A stretch of 9,991 bases of DNA, taken from positions 1 to 9,991 of the forward strand of contig CACYNZ010000119.1 in assembly GCA_902775835.1 (NCBI GenBank). The letters are read 5' to 3'. The notes beneath the pieces are model-generated. The model was not told where the DNA came from. It searched no databases and was given only the letters and a program-made list of their open reading frames with translations. The DNA comes from an uncultured Eubacteriales bacterium (GTDB taxonomy: Bacteria > Bacillota_A > Clostridia > Christensenellales > Aristaeellaceae). Below are positions 1 to 7,053 of the stretch, piece after piece (within the stretch, counting starts at the first letter, position 1; every line of letters begins with the position of its first letter). Position numbers and translations under genes: made by a program.

Positions 1-1139
1 CCTGGTTTCAAATGTTTGAGCCCTGGGCAGGGCATGGAGCGGATGATGTATGGAGGGCATACAACTATGTCCATGTCGTAAACATCTTCTGCAATCTGTA
101 CAGAATCGCCAGAGCCCATACATATGATTTCCTTGAAGAACCGCGCTGTTATCTCCGGAAAGCCTGGGAATATGCATGCGCAATGTTCAGGTACTGGATG
201 TTCCCCGATGGGGAAGGCGCCACGAAGTATGGAAACATGGGAGAGATGACCTTTCCCCTGTTTCTTCTCCCGGCGCTGAGCAACGAAGGCATGGCAGATG
301 AAGCTGCACAGCTCGGAAAGCTGCTTCAGGAAAAGGCGGAATATCTGGTCTCAATGGAATATCCCTTCGGTTCCGAGATGTCGTTTGATACAACCGCCTA
401 TGAAGCTGTGTATGCCTATGCACGTTTTGCCGGTGACGACCGGGCATGTGCAAAGGCAGTTTCCGCCTCACTGGCCAACCGCGCCAGGACCCCGCTCTGG
501 CATAAGTACGGCGTTGATGTGCGCGGGAAAGGTGATTCCAGCTGGAATGTCAGCTATATGACCCAGCTGGGCATATGGCCTGTTACCGATTCCCTGCTTG
601 AGGGCACCCTGTCAGATCCGGAAACAGCGGCCATGGCCCACGCAGCCGTTCTGGCCGGTTTCTCCATGTACAATTCCGGTGGATGGTGGGACAGTAAACC
701 GATCAACCGCCACGCTTCCAACTGGGTCTGGAATGAAAGCATGCATCAGGGAAACCAGCCCGTACCTTCCCGGAAAAACATCATGATCACCGGAGAGGCA
801 GGTCTTGGATACTTCGGAGCAGTCTATGCCATGTGCTCCTATCTTATTGATCATCCAAGATTCGGCAGAACCGGGCTGGGGTGCAGCGCGCAGACAGACA
901 ATGGGGTCACACGCCTGACTCCCCGCCCCTGGTTTGACAGACAGTTCTGTGACCTGATTCATGGATTTGCCATAAAATGCACACATGGCAGAATCCGGGA
1001 AATCACGCTTTTGGAAAACGGTGTACGGGTATCTGTGGAGCAGGATCCGATGGACCGGAATCCGGCGGAAGCCTGGATCCGAAGAAAGAAAGAGCACCGC
1101 TGGGAGGCGTATCAGCCAGACAGCCTCTTCCAAATCTGA
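1..1139 (+). CDS. C-terminal part of a large DUF5695-like, possibly glycoside-hydrolase-like protein (5' end outside window)
   Basis: The reading frame is already open at base 3, with Trp-Phe-Gln preceding the first Met at 12, so this is a fragment of about 378 residues ending at TGA 1137-1139; Met at 12 is not a convincing start. The fragment is rich in Trp, Tyr and His and has helical stretches separated by aromatic, acidic motifs: EPWAGHGADDVWRAYNY near the start, GNMGEMTFPLF, SEMSFDTTAYEAVYAYARF, GGWWDSKP, NWVWNESMHQGNQ and a terminal GEAGLGYFGAVYAMCSYL. This layout resembles an alpha/alpha-barrel carbohydrate-active protein, and the last motif reminds me of DUF5695 proteins; that family call is from memory and tentative. 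No reaction can be assigned. It is convergent with the glucuronidase operon and shares its terminator, so it may belong to the same sugar-use locus but is separately transcribed. It is surely coding; the function is uncertain. Confidence 0.85.
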   Translation, partial: WFQMFEPWAGHGADDVWRAYNYVHVVNIFCNLYRIARAHTYDFLEEPRCYLRKAWEYACAMFRYWMFPDGEGATKYGNMGEMTFPLFLLPALSNEGMADEAAQLGKLLQEKAEYLVSMEYPFGSEMSFDTTAYEAVYAYARFAGDDRACAKAVSASLANRARTPLWHKYGVDVRGKGDSSWNVSYMTQLGIWPVTDSLLEGTLSDPETAAMAHAAVLAGFSMYNSGGWWDSKPINRHASNWVWNESMHQGNQPVPSRKNIMITGEAGLGYFGAVYAMCSYLIDHPRFGRTGLGCSAQTDNGVTRLTPRPWFDRQFCDLIHGFAIKCTHGRIREITLLENGVRVSVEQDPMDRNPAEAWIRRKKEHRWEAYQPDSLFQI

Positions 1140-1140
1140 C

Positions 1141-1190
1141 AAAAAGGCCGCCCCTGAACACCCGCCAGGCGGGGATCAGGGACGGCTTTC
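1141..1190 (-). terminator. Rho-independent terminator between convergent genes, strongest for the minus-strand operon
   Basis: An outer 11-bp stem (1147-1157 with 1176-1186, one C-A mismatch at 1151/1182) encloses an inner hairpin CCCGC-CAG-GCGGG (1161-1173). Read on the minus strand it is followed by TTTTT (1145-1141), a classic intrinsic terminator just after the esterase gene ending at 1212. On the plus strand the trailing sequence is only TTTC, so it is probably a weaker terminator for the gene ending at 1139. Confidence 0.85.
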
Positions 1191-1211
1191 TGCATATATA
1201 TTCCTCTGCTC

Positions 1212-1958
1212 TTAGAGTGCATCAATGTATGTGCGCAGCGCGTCATCCTCACTGGGTTTCTCCACAAAAACAATCCGGCTGGCATCCACGGTTTTGTATG
1301 CTTCATAATAGCGCAGCCCAAGTTCACGCTGGGCCTTCGCCGTGAAATGCAGATGGTCCGGCTTGCCCTCCAGGCCCTCAGCGGAAGCAAAGGCCGTCAT
1401 GGGATGTGCACCTGCAAAAGAGCGGATCTGATCATTCACGGAGCGGTAATACTGTTTTTCGCATTCCAGTTCGCCGAGAAACGCTCCCAGCCCGCCCACG
1501 ATAAAAGGCACGTTTTCCAGATGCAGCGTCCGGGTCAGGGCGGCATAGAATGTTTCCAGTCTTTCCAGGTATGTTTCCGCAAGTCCCGGATGACAGTCGG
1601 ATTCCCCCTGATGCCACAGTATACCCGCTATGGTGGACGTACGCTCTGCCAGACGCGCCTGGAAAACGGCATGGTCAAACAGCAGACTGCCTTCCTTCCA
1701 CTGCTCAATCTGGGTGCCGCCGTCCGCGCAGGGAATCAGTCCGACGTCCACGTCGTGCTCCTTCTGGTATGCGTCCGCAAAACTCTCAGCCAGGGAAATC
1801 CCCGAGAAAAACCGGTCCGGATTCACCGGGGAGCGCATGGGCTGCCAGCGTCCGTTGCGCAGCATTTTCAGGTGCGCATTTTCAATGGGCTCCACATCCG
1901 CAATATTCCCGCGGCCCGCCATATTGGACTGGCCGATCATCAGAAAAGAATGAATCAT
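1212..1958 (-). CDS. Sialate O-acetylesterase / acetylxylan esterase-type SGNH hydrolase (SASA, CE6-like)
   Basis: A 248-residue cytoplasmic protein with no signal peptide. It should hydrolyse O-acetyl esters on sugars. The motifs fit the SASA/CE6 SGNH fold: block I GQSNMAGRG (residues 9-17, nucleophile Ser11), the oxyanion-region ADGGT (78-82), WHQGESD (115-121), and a C-terminal Asp-x-x-His pair DHLHF (Asp201, His204) completing the triad. Length is usual for a single-domain member. The start at 1958 is preceded by GGAAG about 7 bases upstream and AAAGGAG further up. It is the last gene of the minus-strand enzyme cluster, 60 bases after the beta-glucuronidase and just before the terminator, so it is probably co-transcribed with it. 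The operon suggests deacetylation of an imported glucuronide or oligosaccharide; whether the real substrate is acetylated xylose, glucuronate or sialate cannot be seen. Confidence 0.93.
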   Translation of the reverse strand: MIHSFLMIGQSNMAGRGNIADVEPIENAHLKMLRNGRWQPMRSPVNPDRFFSGISLAESFADAYQKEHDVDVGLIPCADGGTQIEQWKEGSLLFDHAVFQARLAERTSTIAGILWHQGESDCHPGLAETYLERLETFYAALTRTLHLENVPFIVGGLGAFLGELECEKQYYRSVNDQIRSFAGAHPMTAFASAEGLEGKPDHLHFTAKAQRELGLRYYEAYKTVDASRIVFVEKPSEDDALRTYIDAL

Positions 1959-1983
1959 ACCCTGTCTTCCGCTCCTTTACGCC

Positions 1984-1999
1984 GATCTGACTGCAGATC
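1984..1999. repeat. Small inverted repeat in the glucuronidase-esterase gap
   Basis: GATCTG-ACTG-CAGATC, a perfect 6-bp stem with a 4-base loop, lies in the 60-base gap (1959-2018) between the beta-glucuronidase stop and the esterase start. There is no T-tract on either side, so it is not a terminator. It could be an mRNA processing or stability hairpin, or chance. Confidence 0.35.
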
Positions 2000-2018
2000 C
2001 GCTGAAGATTTCCTGTGC

Positions 2019-3812
2019 TTACGCTTTCTGTTCCCAGCGCTTTTTCATGGTGAAGGCCGCATCCTTCGGCTGGCGCTGACGCGTGAACAGGCCTTTTTTG
2101 TTGCCGTTCACGCGCATGATGCCCTGGCCGGTCTGGAAATCCGCAAAGTTCCATGCCAGTTCGCCCTGGACAAAAGGATACCGGTCAAACACACTGAAGT
2201 TCATGTCCATGTATTCCGTCTGGTATTCCTGGCTCCACATCACGCTGGGCAGCTTGTGAAGGCTTTCCAGGGTATCGGTGCCGAATTCCGTGAACACAAA
2301 GGGCACATCCGGTGCTTTGGCCGCCCACTGGTCCATTTCCTCAACGAACTGGGCTTCAGCATCCTTAAGGTCGCCGCCGCTGATGTACCATCCATAATAA
2401 CGGTTGAGACAGATAAAGTCCATCATGGGCCAGCACCGGCAGCGGTCCGGACTGCTGGTCTTTTCCAGCACGCCTGTGACAGGGCGGTGCTGACTGTCCA
2501 GCTGCCTCGCGGCATCAAACAGCGGGGCAAAGTAGTCATGGGCGGCCTGGGTGATGGTCTCCGCCTCATTGAAGATGCTCCAGGCAATGACCGAAGGATG
2601 GTTCTTGTCCCGCTGAATCATCTCCTCCAGGGCGGCACGGTGGTTTTTCTGAAGAAGATTCACGTCCGGACAGTCACCGAAGAACCCGTTGGACTTGCCC
2701 GCGCCGGCCGCCATGAAGTTGGCAAAGCTGCGCATCATGCCCACTCCGGGCACTTCATCGATGATCAGGAAGCCTTCCTGATCCGCCATCTGATACCATT
2801 CCTCGGCATAGGGGTAATGACTGGTGCGGAAGCAGTTGGCACCGATCCATTTCATGCACTCAAAATCGCGCTTGGCCACAGCCCAGCTGAACCCGCGGCC
2901 CAGAATATCCGAGTCCTCATGCTTGCCAAAGCCTTTCAGGTATACGGGTTCACCGTTGACCATGATCCGGCCGCCTTCCACGCACACCGTACGGATGCCC
3001 GTGGGTGCGTCGTAGCGGTCCACTGTCGTGCCGTCCTTTTTCAGCAGAATGCTGAGCGTATACAGGTAGGCATTGCGCACCTGCCACAGATGGGCGTCCC
3101 TGACCTGAAGTTCGCCCCGGCTTCCCTCCGCTGACGCAGCCAGACAGCCCTCCCGGTCGTACAGCTCCACCGTCACATCGCCTTCCGCTTCCACGGAATA
3201 GGCAATGAACGCATCCCGGCCTTCCAGGCGGAAGCTCACGTCATAGTCCCGGATATTCCTTTCAGGCACCTGCATGAGCCACGCGCTGCGCTGAATGCCG
3301 GAATAATTGAAGAAGTCAAAGTATCCCCGGGCCATTCTGGTCCCGTCACGTTTCACGCCTACCGCGCCGCAGGGAATGCTGGTTTCATTCAGCTCATTAT
3401 TCGCCTTGACCGTCAGGCGGTTGCAGCCTGTATGCAGTTTTTCCGTCGCGTCCAGGATGACCGGCAGGAATCCGCCCTCGTGTTCCCCGGCCAGCTGCCC
3501 GTTCAGGTATACGCAGCACCGATGGGTCACGCTGCCGAACCGGATGAAATACCGCTGACCCGGTACTTTTTCCTGAAGGTATACATCCGTTTCATACCAG
3601 AAGTCACCGCAGTAATCCCGCTGCCAGGCTTCGGTGAACAGATCGGCAAAGCTCGCCGGCACAGGCATGGAAATAGGATCGGGCAGGCCTTTTTCAGCCC
3701 ATCCGTCCCCATCGCCCAGCGATTCCGGGTCAAACTGAAACCTCCACAGACCGTCCAGCAGCTGGGCACGGCGGTATGCATTGTTCACAGGGTACAGCTC
3801 GGAATACATCAT
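2019..3812 (-). CDS. uidA: Beta-glucuronidase, glycoside hydrolase family 2
   Basis: A 597-residue cytoplasmic GH2 enzyme (E. coli UidA is about 603) that releases glucuronate from beta-glucuronides by a retaining mechanism. Order: N-terminal jelly-roll sugar-binding domain (about 1-180), Ig-like middle domain (about 182-275), TIM barrel (about 277-597). Catalytic motifs are intact: acid/base Glu416 in WSIFNEAE and nucleophile Glu509 in FTEFGTDT. The NKKG motif (Asn571, Lys573) is the Asn-x-Lys signature that recognises the glucuronate carboxylate and separates true glucuronidases from beta-galactosidases. CLNRYYGWY (468-476) and ELAWNFADF also match UidA closely. Residues about 357-390 hold a long loop before the RDKNHPSV helix, as in Loop-1 gut enzymes. 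The start is ATG 3812, with AAGGAGGAG just upstream; a second ATG follows directly. It overlaps the upstream gene by ATGA, so translation is probably coupled. Confidence 0.96.
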   Translation of the reverse strand: MMYSELYPVNNAYRRAQLLDGLWRFQFDPESLGDGDGWAEKGLPDPISMPVPASFADLFTEAWQRDYCGDFWYETDVYLQEKVPGQRYFIRFGSVTHRCCVYLNGQLAGEHEGGFLPVILDATEKLHTGCNRLTVKANNELNETSIPCGAVGVKRDGTRMARGYFDFFNYSGIQRSAWLMQVPERNIRDYDVSFRLEGRDAFIAYSVEAEGDVTVELYDREGCLAASAEGSRGELQVRDAHLWQVRNAYLYTLSILLKKDGTTVDRYDAPTGIRTVCVEGGRIMVNGEPVYLKGFGKHEDSDILGRGFSWAVAKRDFECMKWIGANCFRTSHYPYAEEWYQMADQEGFLIIDEVPGVGMMRSFANFMAAGAGKSNGFFGDCPDVNLLQKNHRAALEEMIQRDKNHPSVIAWSIFNEAETITQAAHDYFAPLFDAARQLDSQHRPVTGVLEKTSSPDRCRCWPMMDFICLNRYYGWYISGGDLKDAEAQFVEEMDQWAAKAPDVPFVFTEFGTDTLESLHKLPSVMWSQEYQTEYMDMNFSVFDRYPFVQGELAWNFADFQTGQGIMRVNGNKKGLFTRQRQPKDAAFTMKKRWEQKA

Positions 3813-5980
3813 GCTTTCTCCTCCTTCGGAATGACATCGTCTGCGTTCTGCATGGCAGCGGCCTCATTGCCGAATACCATCACCTGATCCGGTGCCTCCA
3901 TATGACGCTTCCATTCAGGAAGTCCGGGACCGTTGGGACAGCCGGTCCTTGCAAAGTTGGTCAGATATGTGCTCATGTCCTTCGCCAGGGCATGATCCCA
4001 TGCGGTATTGGGCCGCCAGCTGTTCTGGAGTGTATCGAACCAGTACCACAGATCCGCGCTGTGGAAGGCGCCGCGGTCATCCCCGGGCAGCTGACGGCTG
4101 ATATGCCCTGCATAGCAGTCGGTAATGCCCGCCCTGGCCGCCGCATCCTGCCATTTGAGAATGGCCGTGAACAGCGTGGGCTGCCAGAGATCCTGACTGG
4201 TGGACGTGATGATATACGGGATCCTGTGCATCTGCCCGTTCTCCAGCGCTTCATGCACGCTGCACGGAATCAGTTCATCATCGATCACCGGCGACGTGAC
4301 AGCCAGCCCGCGTCCTGCCTTACCCAGCTGCGCGCCGAAGGCCGAAAGCAGTTTCCATGCGCTCACCCGTCTCAGATCACTGAGGGTTCTGCAGTTCAGC
4401 TCTTCCATGATGCCGTCGCCGAAGGCGAGATTCTCCTCCATGCGGATATTGCCGTCAAACGTCTCATCCAGACCCGCACCCGAGCACAGCACTGCCTTTT
4501 TGAACAGTCCCCTTGCCATGGGAGACAGGCACAGTTCCTGCGCGCTCATGCAGCCGGCGCTCTGGCCCATCAATGTAATGTTTTCCGGGTCGCCCCCAAA
4601 CGCCGCAATGTTATTCCTGACCCATTGCAGCGCGGCAAGCTGGTCATACATGCCGTAATTGCCCGTATGCCCGTGTTCCCGCAGCCCCGCAGTGGTGCAC
4701 AGGAACCCGAACGGCCCCAGCCGGTAATTGATGGTCACCGCCACCACGCCGTCCCGGGTCCAGGCCGGTGGGGCCAGATGCTTTTCCCCGCTGCTCCCGC
4801 CGAGAAATGCACCGCCATGAATATACACGATCACCGGCATCGGTTCCTGCGCCGTTTCCGCCGGTGTCCAAATATTGAGACGCTGACAGTCATCACTGTA
4901 CCGGAAACGGATATTCCGGCGGAATTCATGGTAATAGAAGGGATCATTTCCCATGGCCTCGGACCTGAACGCCCGGAACTGCCAGCTGCAGGGGCCAAAG
5001 TCCGTTGCGTCCAGCACACCCTCCCAGTGCGTGGTCACCGTGGGATAGGCAAAGCGCTCCGCATGGGCATAGGGAATGCCCAGATACGCGTTCTGCGCTT
5101 TTTCCCGCAGACCCCGGACCTGTCCGCAGGGCGTATCGATGACCAGGGTGTCCTCCATGTCATGCAGCATCTTTCCAAACAGCTTTTCCGCGTTCTCATA
5201 GCAGATTTTCCGCATGACCGTGTCACTGATCAGGCCTGCCGCATGCCTTTCCTCGAGCCACTGGGCCATGGGCGGCTGCCAGGGGCTGTGCACATCCACC
5301 GTATCGGTTCCGAACATCAGCTGATCCTGGAATTCTTCCAGGAAAGCCAGCCCGAACGCCTCATCACGGGTAATGGCGCAGTATCCGCTGCCCGCGGAAA
5401 GGTCCGCATGCAGATTGGGATATCTGCGCAGAAGCTCCGGCACTCTGCCGCCCGGTGCGACAGCGCCCTGTCCGCGTCCGTTCCTGCCTTCCCTGTCAGA
5501 AGGCGCGTCTCCGGAAATCTCGATCCAGAACGGCTGACTGTGGCCGATCAGCTGCAGGTGCGGATGCTCTTTGAGCACCTGTTCCAGAAGCGGCAGCCCG
5601 GGACGGTCCACAATGCCGTAATTGAACCCGACTTCCGGGCTCATATGAAACAGCACCGGCATCTCCATGCTTTCAGCGGCAGCAAACACCGCCTGAAGGA
5701 AAGGACTGTCCAGCGTTTCATTCACGCACAGTTCACCCACGCCCACGGCCCCGGCTTCCTTGGCTGCTGCCAGATGCTCAAACACAAGAGCGGGGTCGCC
5801 GCTTCCCGGCGCGCACATCCAGTGCAGACGCGGCTCCGCGGCGCAGATTTCCCCGGCGCTCACCGAGTCATCCATGCTCATCAGAATTCCATGCTCAATG
5901 CCCTTTGCGCGCAGATCATCCATGTTCTCCCCTGCCTGAGCCACTGAGGAAGCATGAATGTGTATATCGATCTTCTTCAT
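3809..5980 (-). CDS. Fusion protein: amidohydrolase (metal-dependent TIM barrel) plus type-B carboxylesterase
   Basis: One uninterrupted 723-residue frame holds two enzymes. Residues 1-270 look like an amidohydrolase-2 family hydrolase: metal-binding HIH (His7, His9), GVGE (80-83), LFHMSP (His112), LIGHSQPFW (His147), SAGSGY (195-200), and catalytic Asp in FGTD (Asp226), ending with the usual YENAEKLFG. Residues 276-723 are a type-B carboxylesterase: VRGLR and GIPYA at its N-terminus, SDDCQRLNIW (362-371), oxyanion HGGAF (388-392), nucleophile elbow GQSAG (Ser474), probable acid Asp597 and His640 in GAFHSADLWYWF. There is no signal peptide, so it is cytoplasmic. The start at 5980 was chosen because AAGGAG lies 6 bases upstream and HxH then falls at residues 7-9; the frame stays open to a Met at 6061, but those extra 27 residues look non-conserved. 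It likely hydrolyses an ester and a second bond of an imported compound; the substrate is unknown. A sequencing or evolutionary joining of two genes near 5160 remains possible. Confidence 0.9.
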   Translation of the reverse strand: MKKIDIHIHASSVAQAGENMDDLRAKGIEHGILMSMDDSVSAGEICAAEPRLHWMCAPGSGDPALVFEHLAAAKEAGAVGVGELCVNETLDSPFLQAVFAAAESMEMPVLFHMSPEVGFNYGIVDRPGLPLLEQVLKEHPHLQLIGHSQPFWIEISGDAPSDREGRNGRGQGAVAPGGRVPELLRRYPNLHADLSAGSGYCAITRDEAFGLAFLEEFQDQLMFGTDTVDVHSPWQPPMAQWLEERHAAGLISDTVMRKICYENAEKLFGKMLHDMEDTLVIDTPCGQVRGLREKAQNAYLGIPYAHAERFAYPTVTTHWEGVLDATDFGPCSWQFRAFRSEAMGNDPFYYHEFRRNIRFRYSDDCQRLNIWTPAETAQEPMPVIVYIHGGAFLGGSSGEKHLAPPAWTRDGVVAVTINYRLGPFGFLCTTAGLREHGHTGNYGMYDQLAALQWVRNNIAAFGGDPENITLMGQSAGCMSAQELCLSPMARGLFKKAVLCSGAGLDETFDGNIRMEENLAFGDGIMEELNCRTLSDLRRVSAWKLLSAFGAQLGKAGRGLAVTSPVIDDELIPCSVHEALENGQMHRIPYIITSTSQDLWQPTLFTAILKWQDAAARAGITDCYAGHISRQLPGDDRGAFHSADLWYWFDTLQNSWRPNTAWDHALAKDMSTYLTNFARTGCPNGPGLPEWKRHMEAPDQVMVFGNEAAAMQNADDVIPKEEKA
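3818..3826 (-). promoter_or_regulatory. Ribosome binding site of uidA inside the end of the upstream gene
   Basis: AAGGAGGAG on the minus strand, about 5-7 bases before the uidA ATG at 3812. It is embedded in the last codons of the preceding gene, where it encodes the C-terminal Lys-Glu-Glu. The upstream TGA (3811-3809) overlaps the uidA ATG as ATGA. Confidence 0.85.
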
Positions 5981-5986
5981 GACGTT

Positions 5987-5992
5987 CTCCTT
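5987..5992 (-). promoter_or_regulatory. Ribosome binding site fixing the start of the fusion gene
   Basis: AAGGAG on the minus strand, 6 bases before ATG 5980-5978. This supports the MKKIDIHIH start over the upstream in-frame ATGs at 6061 and 6052. The one at 6052 has a GGAGG about 9 bases ahead, so a longer form cannot be fully excluded. Confidence 0.75.
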
Positions 5993-6071
5993 CCGGAACT
6001 TCCCATGTATAAGTTGTACAGCCGTCTCGTTTTTCCTGTTTCCGCAGGCCATTTCCTGCATCCTCCGCGCC

Positions 6072-6096
6072 TTTCAGGCCATGCCCTGTCCTGAAA
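6072..6096. repeat. Inverted repeat ahead of the enzyme genes, possible operator or hairpin
   Basis: TTTCAGG (6072-6078) and CCTGAAA (6090-6096) are perfect 7-bp arms around 11 bases. The repeat lies directly downstream, on the minus strand, of the terminator after the LplC permease and upstream of the fusion gene. It could be a regulator binding site for an internal promoter or an RNA hairpin. I saw no convincing -35/-10 pair in 5981-6092. Confidence 0.4.
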
Positions 6097-6126
6097 AGAC
6101 AATGCCGGAGCAATACTGCCCCGGCA
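6093..6126 (-). terminator. Rho-independent terminator after the ABC permease genes
   Basis: Read on the minus strand: TGCCGGGGCA, loop GTAT, TGCTCCGGCA (6126-6103), a 10-bp stem with a single G-U pair, followed by TTGTCTTTTC (6102-6093). It sits 18 bases after the permease stop. It should end most transporter transcripts, leaving the downstream enzyme genes to read-through or their own promoter. Confidence 0.85.
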
Positions 6127-6143
6127 CTGCAATTCTGGCAGCA

Positions 6144-7037
6144 TCAGCCCTTCACGCCGCCCAGCGTAATACCCTTGACGAAGTTTTTCTGAATGAAAGG
6201 ATAGATGATCACCACAGGCAGGATACCCACCACAGCAATGGCCATACGGATGGAAACAGCGGGCATGCTCGCTATGGCGCCGTCCGTGTTGACCACATTC
6301 GCGTTCTGCTGCAGGGCCTGAATATTCTTGATCATGCGGTTCAGCAGGTTCTGAATGGAAAACAGGTCCGTGCGCTTGGTCAGATAAATGTAGCCGTTGT
6401 TCCAGTCGTTCCAGTAGGCGATGCCCACAAACAGGGCAATCGTGGCAATAATGGGCTTTGCCAGAGGCAGCGCAATCCGGTAGAAGGTCTGGAACTCGGT
6501 AGCGCCGTCGATAAACGCGGCTTCGGTGATCTCATCCGGCACACTGGATGCAAAGTAGGACTTGACCATCATGACATTGAACGCGTTCATCAGCAGGCTG
6601 GGGATCATCAGCGCCCAGAACGTGTTCTTGAGTCCGAACACATTGGTATAGTTCATGTATGTGGGGACCAGTCCGCCGTTGAACAGCATGGTGAAGAACA
6701 CCAGGAAGTTCAGCAGCGCCTTGCCCGGCAGACCTTTCTTGGCAAGCGCATAGGCAAGCATGGTGGTAATGACTACCGATACCATGGTGCCGAACACGGT
6801 GAGCATGATGGAAATGCCATAGGCCCGCAGCACGGTATCGCTCGAGGAAAAGATGTAGTTGTATGCCGCCAGCGAGAATACCCTGGGGAAAAAGCGGTAG
6901 CCGTCCTGGACCAGAGCCGTGTCATCCGTCAGGGATGCCATGAGAATCAGCAGCAGCGGCAGCAGCGCCAGCAGGGTCAGGATGATCATGACGGTATGGC
7001 CGATCACCTGAAAGGCTTTTTTATCATTCATTTTCAT
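6144..7037 (-). CDS. Carbohydrate ABC transporter permease, LplC type
   Basis: A 297-residue integral membrane subunit of a sugar importer. About six hydrophobic segments are visible (roughly 13-33, 74-97, 107-125, 137-158, 194-212, 262-282). The cytoplasmic EAA loop that docks the ATPase is intact: EAAFIDGATEFQ followed by F..IALPLAKP (about 172-195). The C-terminus ends in KGITLGGVKG, typical of LplC-like permeases. The frame is open further upstream to 7205 but that part overlaps the other permease; the start at 7037 is supported by GGAGGGAGGG 6 bases before it. It follows the LplB-type permease by 16 bases and would form the heterodimeric channel with it. A second Met two codons in is an alternative start. 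The ligand cannot be read from the permease. Confidence 0.95.
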   Translation of the reverse strand: MKMNDKKAFQVIGHTVMIILTLLALLPLLLILMASLTDDTALVQDGYRFFPRVFSLAAYNYIFSSSDTVLRAYGISIMLTVFGTMVSVVITTMLAYALAKKGLPGKALLNFLVFFTMLFNGGLVPTYMNYTNVFGLKNTFWALMIPSLLMNAFNVMMVKSYFASSVPDEITEAAFIDGATEFQTFYRIALPLAKPIIATIALFVGIAYWNDWNNGYIYLTKRTDLFSIQNLLNRMIKNIQALQQNANVVNTDGAIASMPAVSIRMAIAVVGILPVVIIYPFIQKNFVKGITLGGVKG

Positions 7038-7043
7038 ATCCGT

Positions 7044-7053
7044 CCCTCCCTCC
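7044..7053 (-). promoter_or_regulatory. Ribosome binding site of the LplC-type permease
   Basis: The purine run GGAGGGAGGG fills most of the 16-base gap between the stop of the first permease (7056-7054) and ATG 7037, leaving a 6-base spacer. It decides the start of the second permease. Confidence 0.8.

Noticed and set aside
1347..3134. Long plus-strand open frame (595 codons) opposite uidA and the esterase
   Set aside because: It is exactly codon-aligned with the minus-strand genes and crosses two of them. Stops in that mirror register need TTA, CTA or TCA in the sense genes, which are rarely used here. The product shows no recognisable domain.
3776..5947. Plus-strand open frame of 723 codons opposite the fusion gene
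   Set aside because: Same codon-aligned mirror effect. The minus strand has two complete enzyme domains with catalytic motifs, while the plus-strand product is rich in His, Arg and Pro with no recognisable domain.
5981..6061. N-terminal extension of the fusion protein by 27 residues from ATG 6061
   Set aside because: The extension looks unlike an amidohydrolase N-terminus, while ATG 5980 has AAGGAG at 6 bases and places HxH in the normal position. The start at 6052 with an upstream GGAGG is kept only as a minor alternative.
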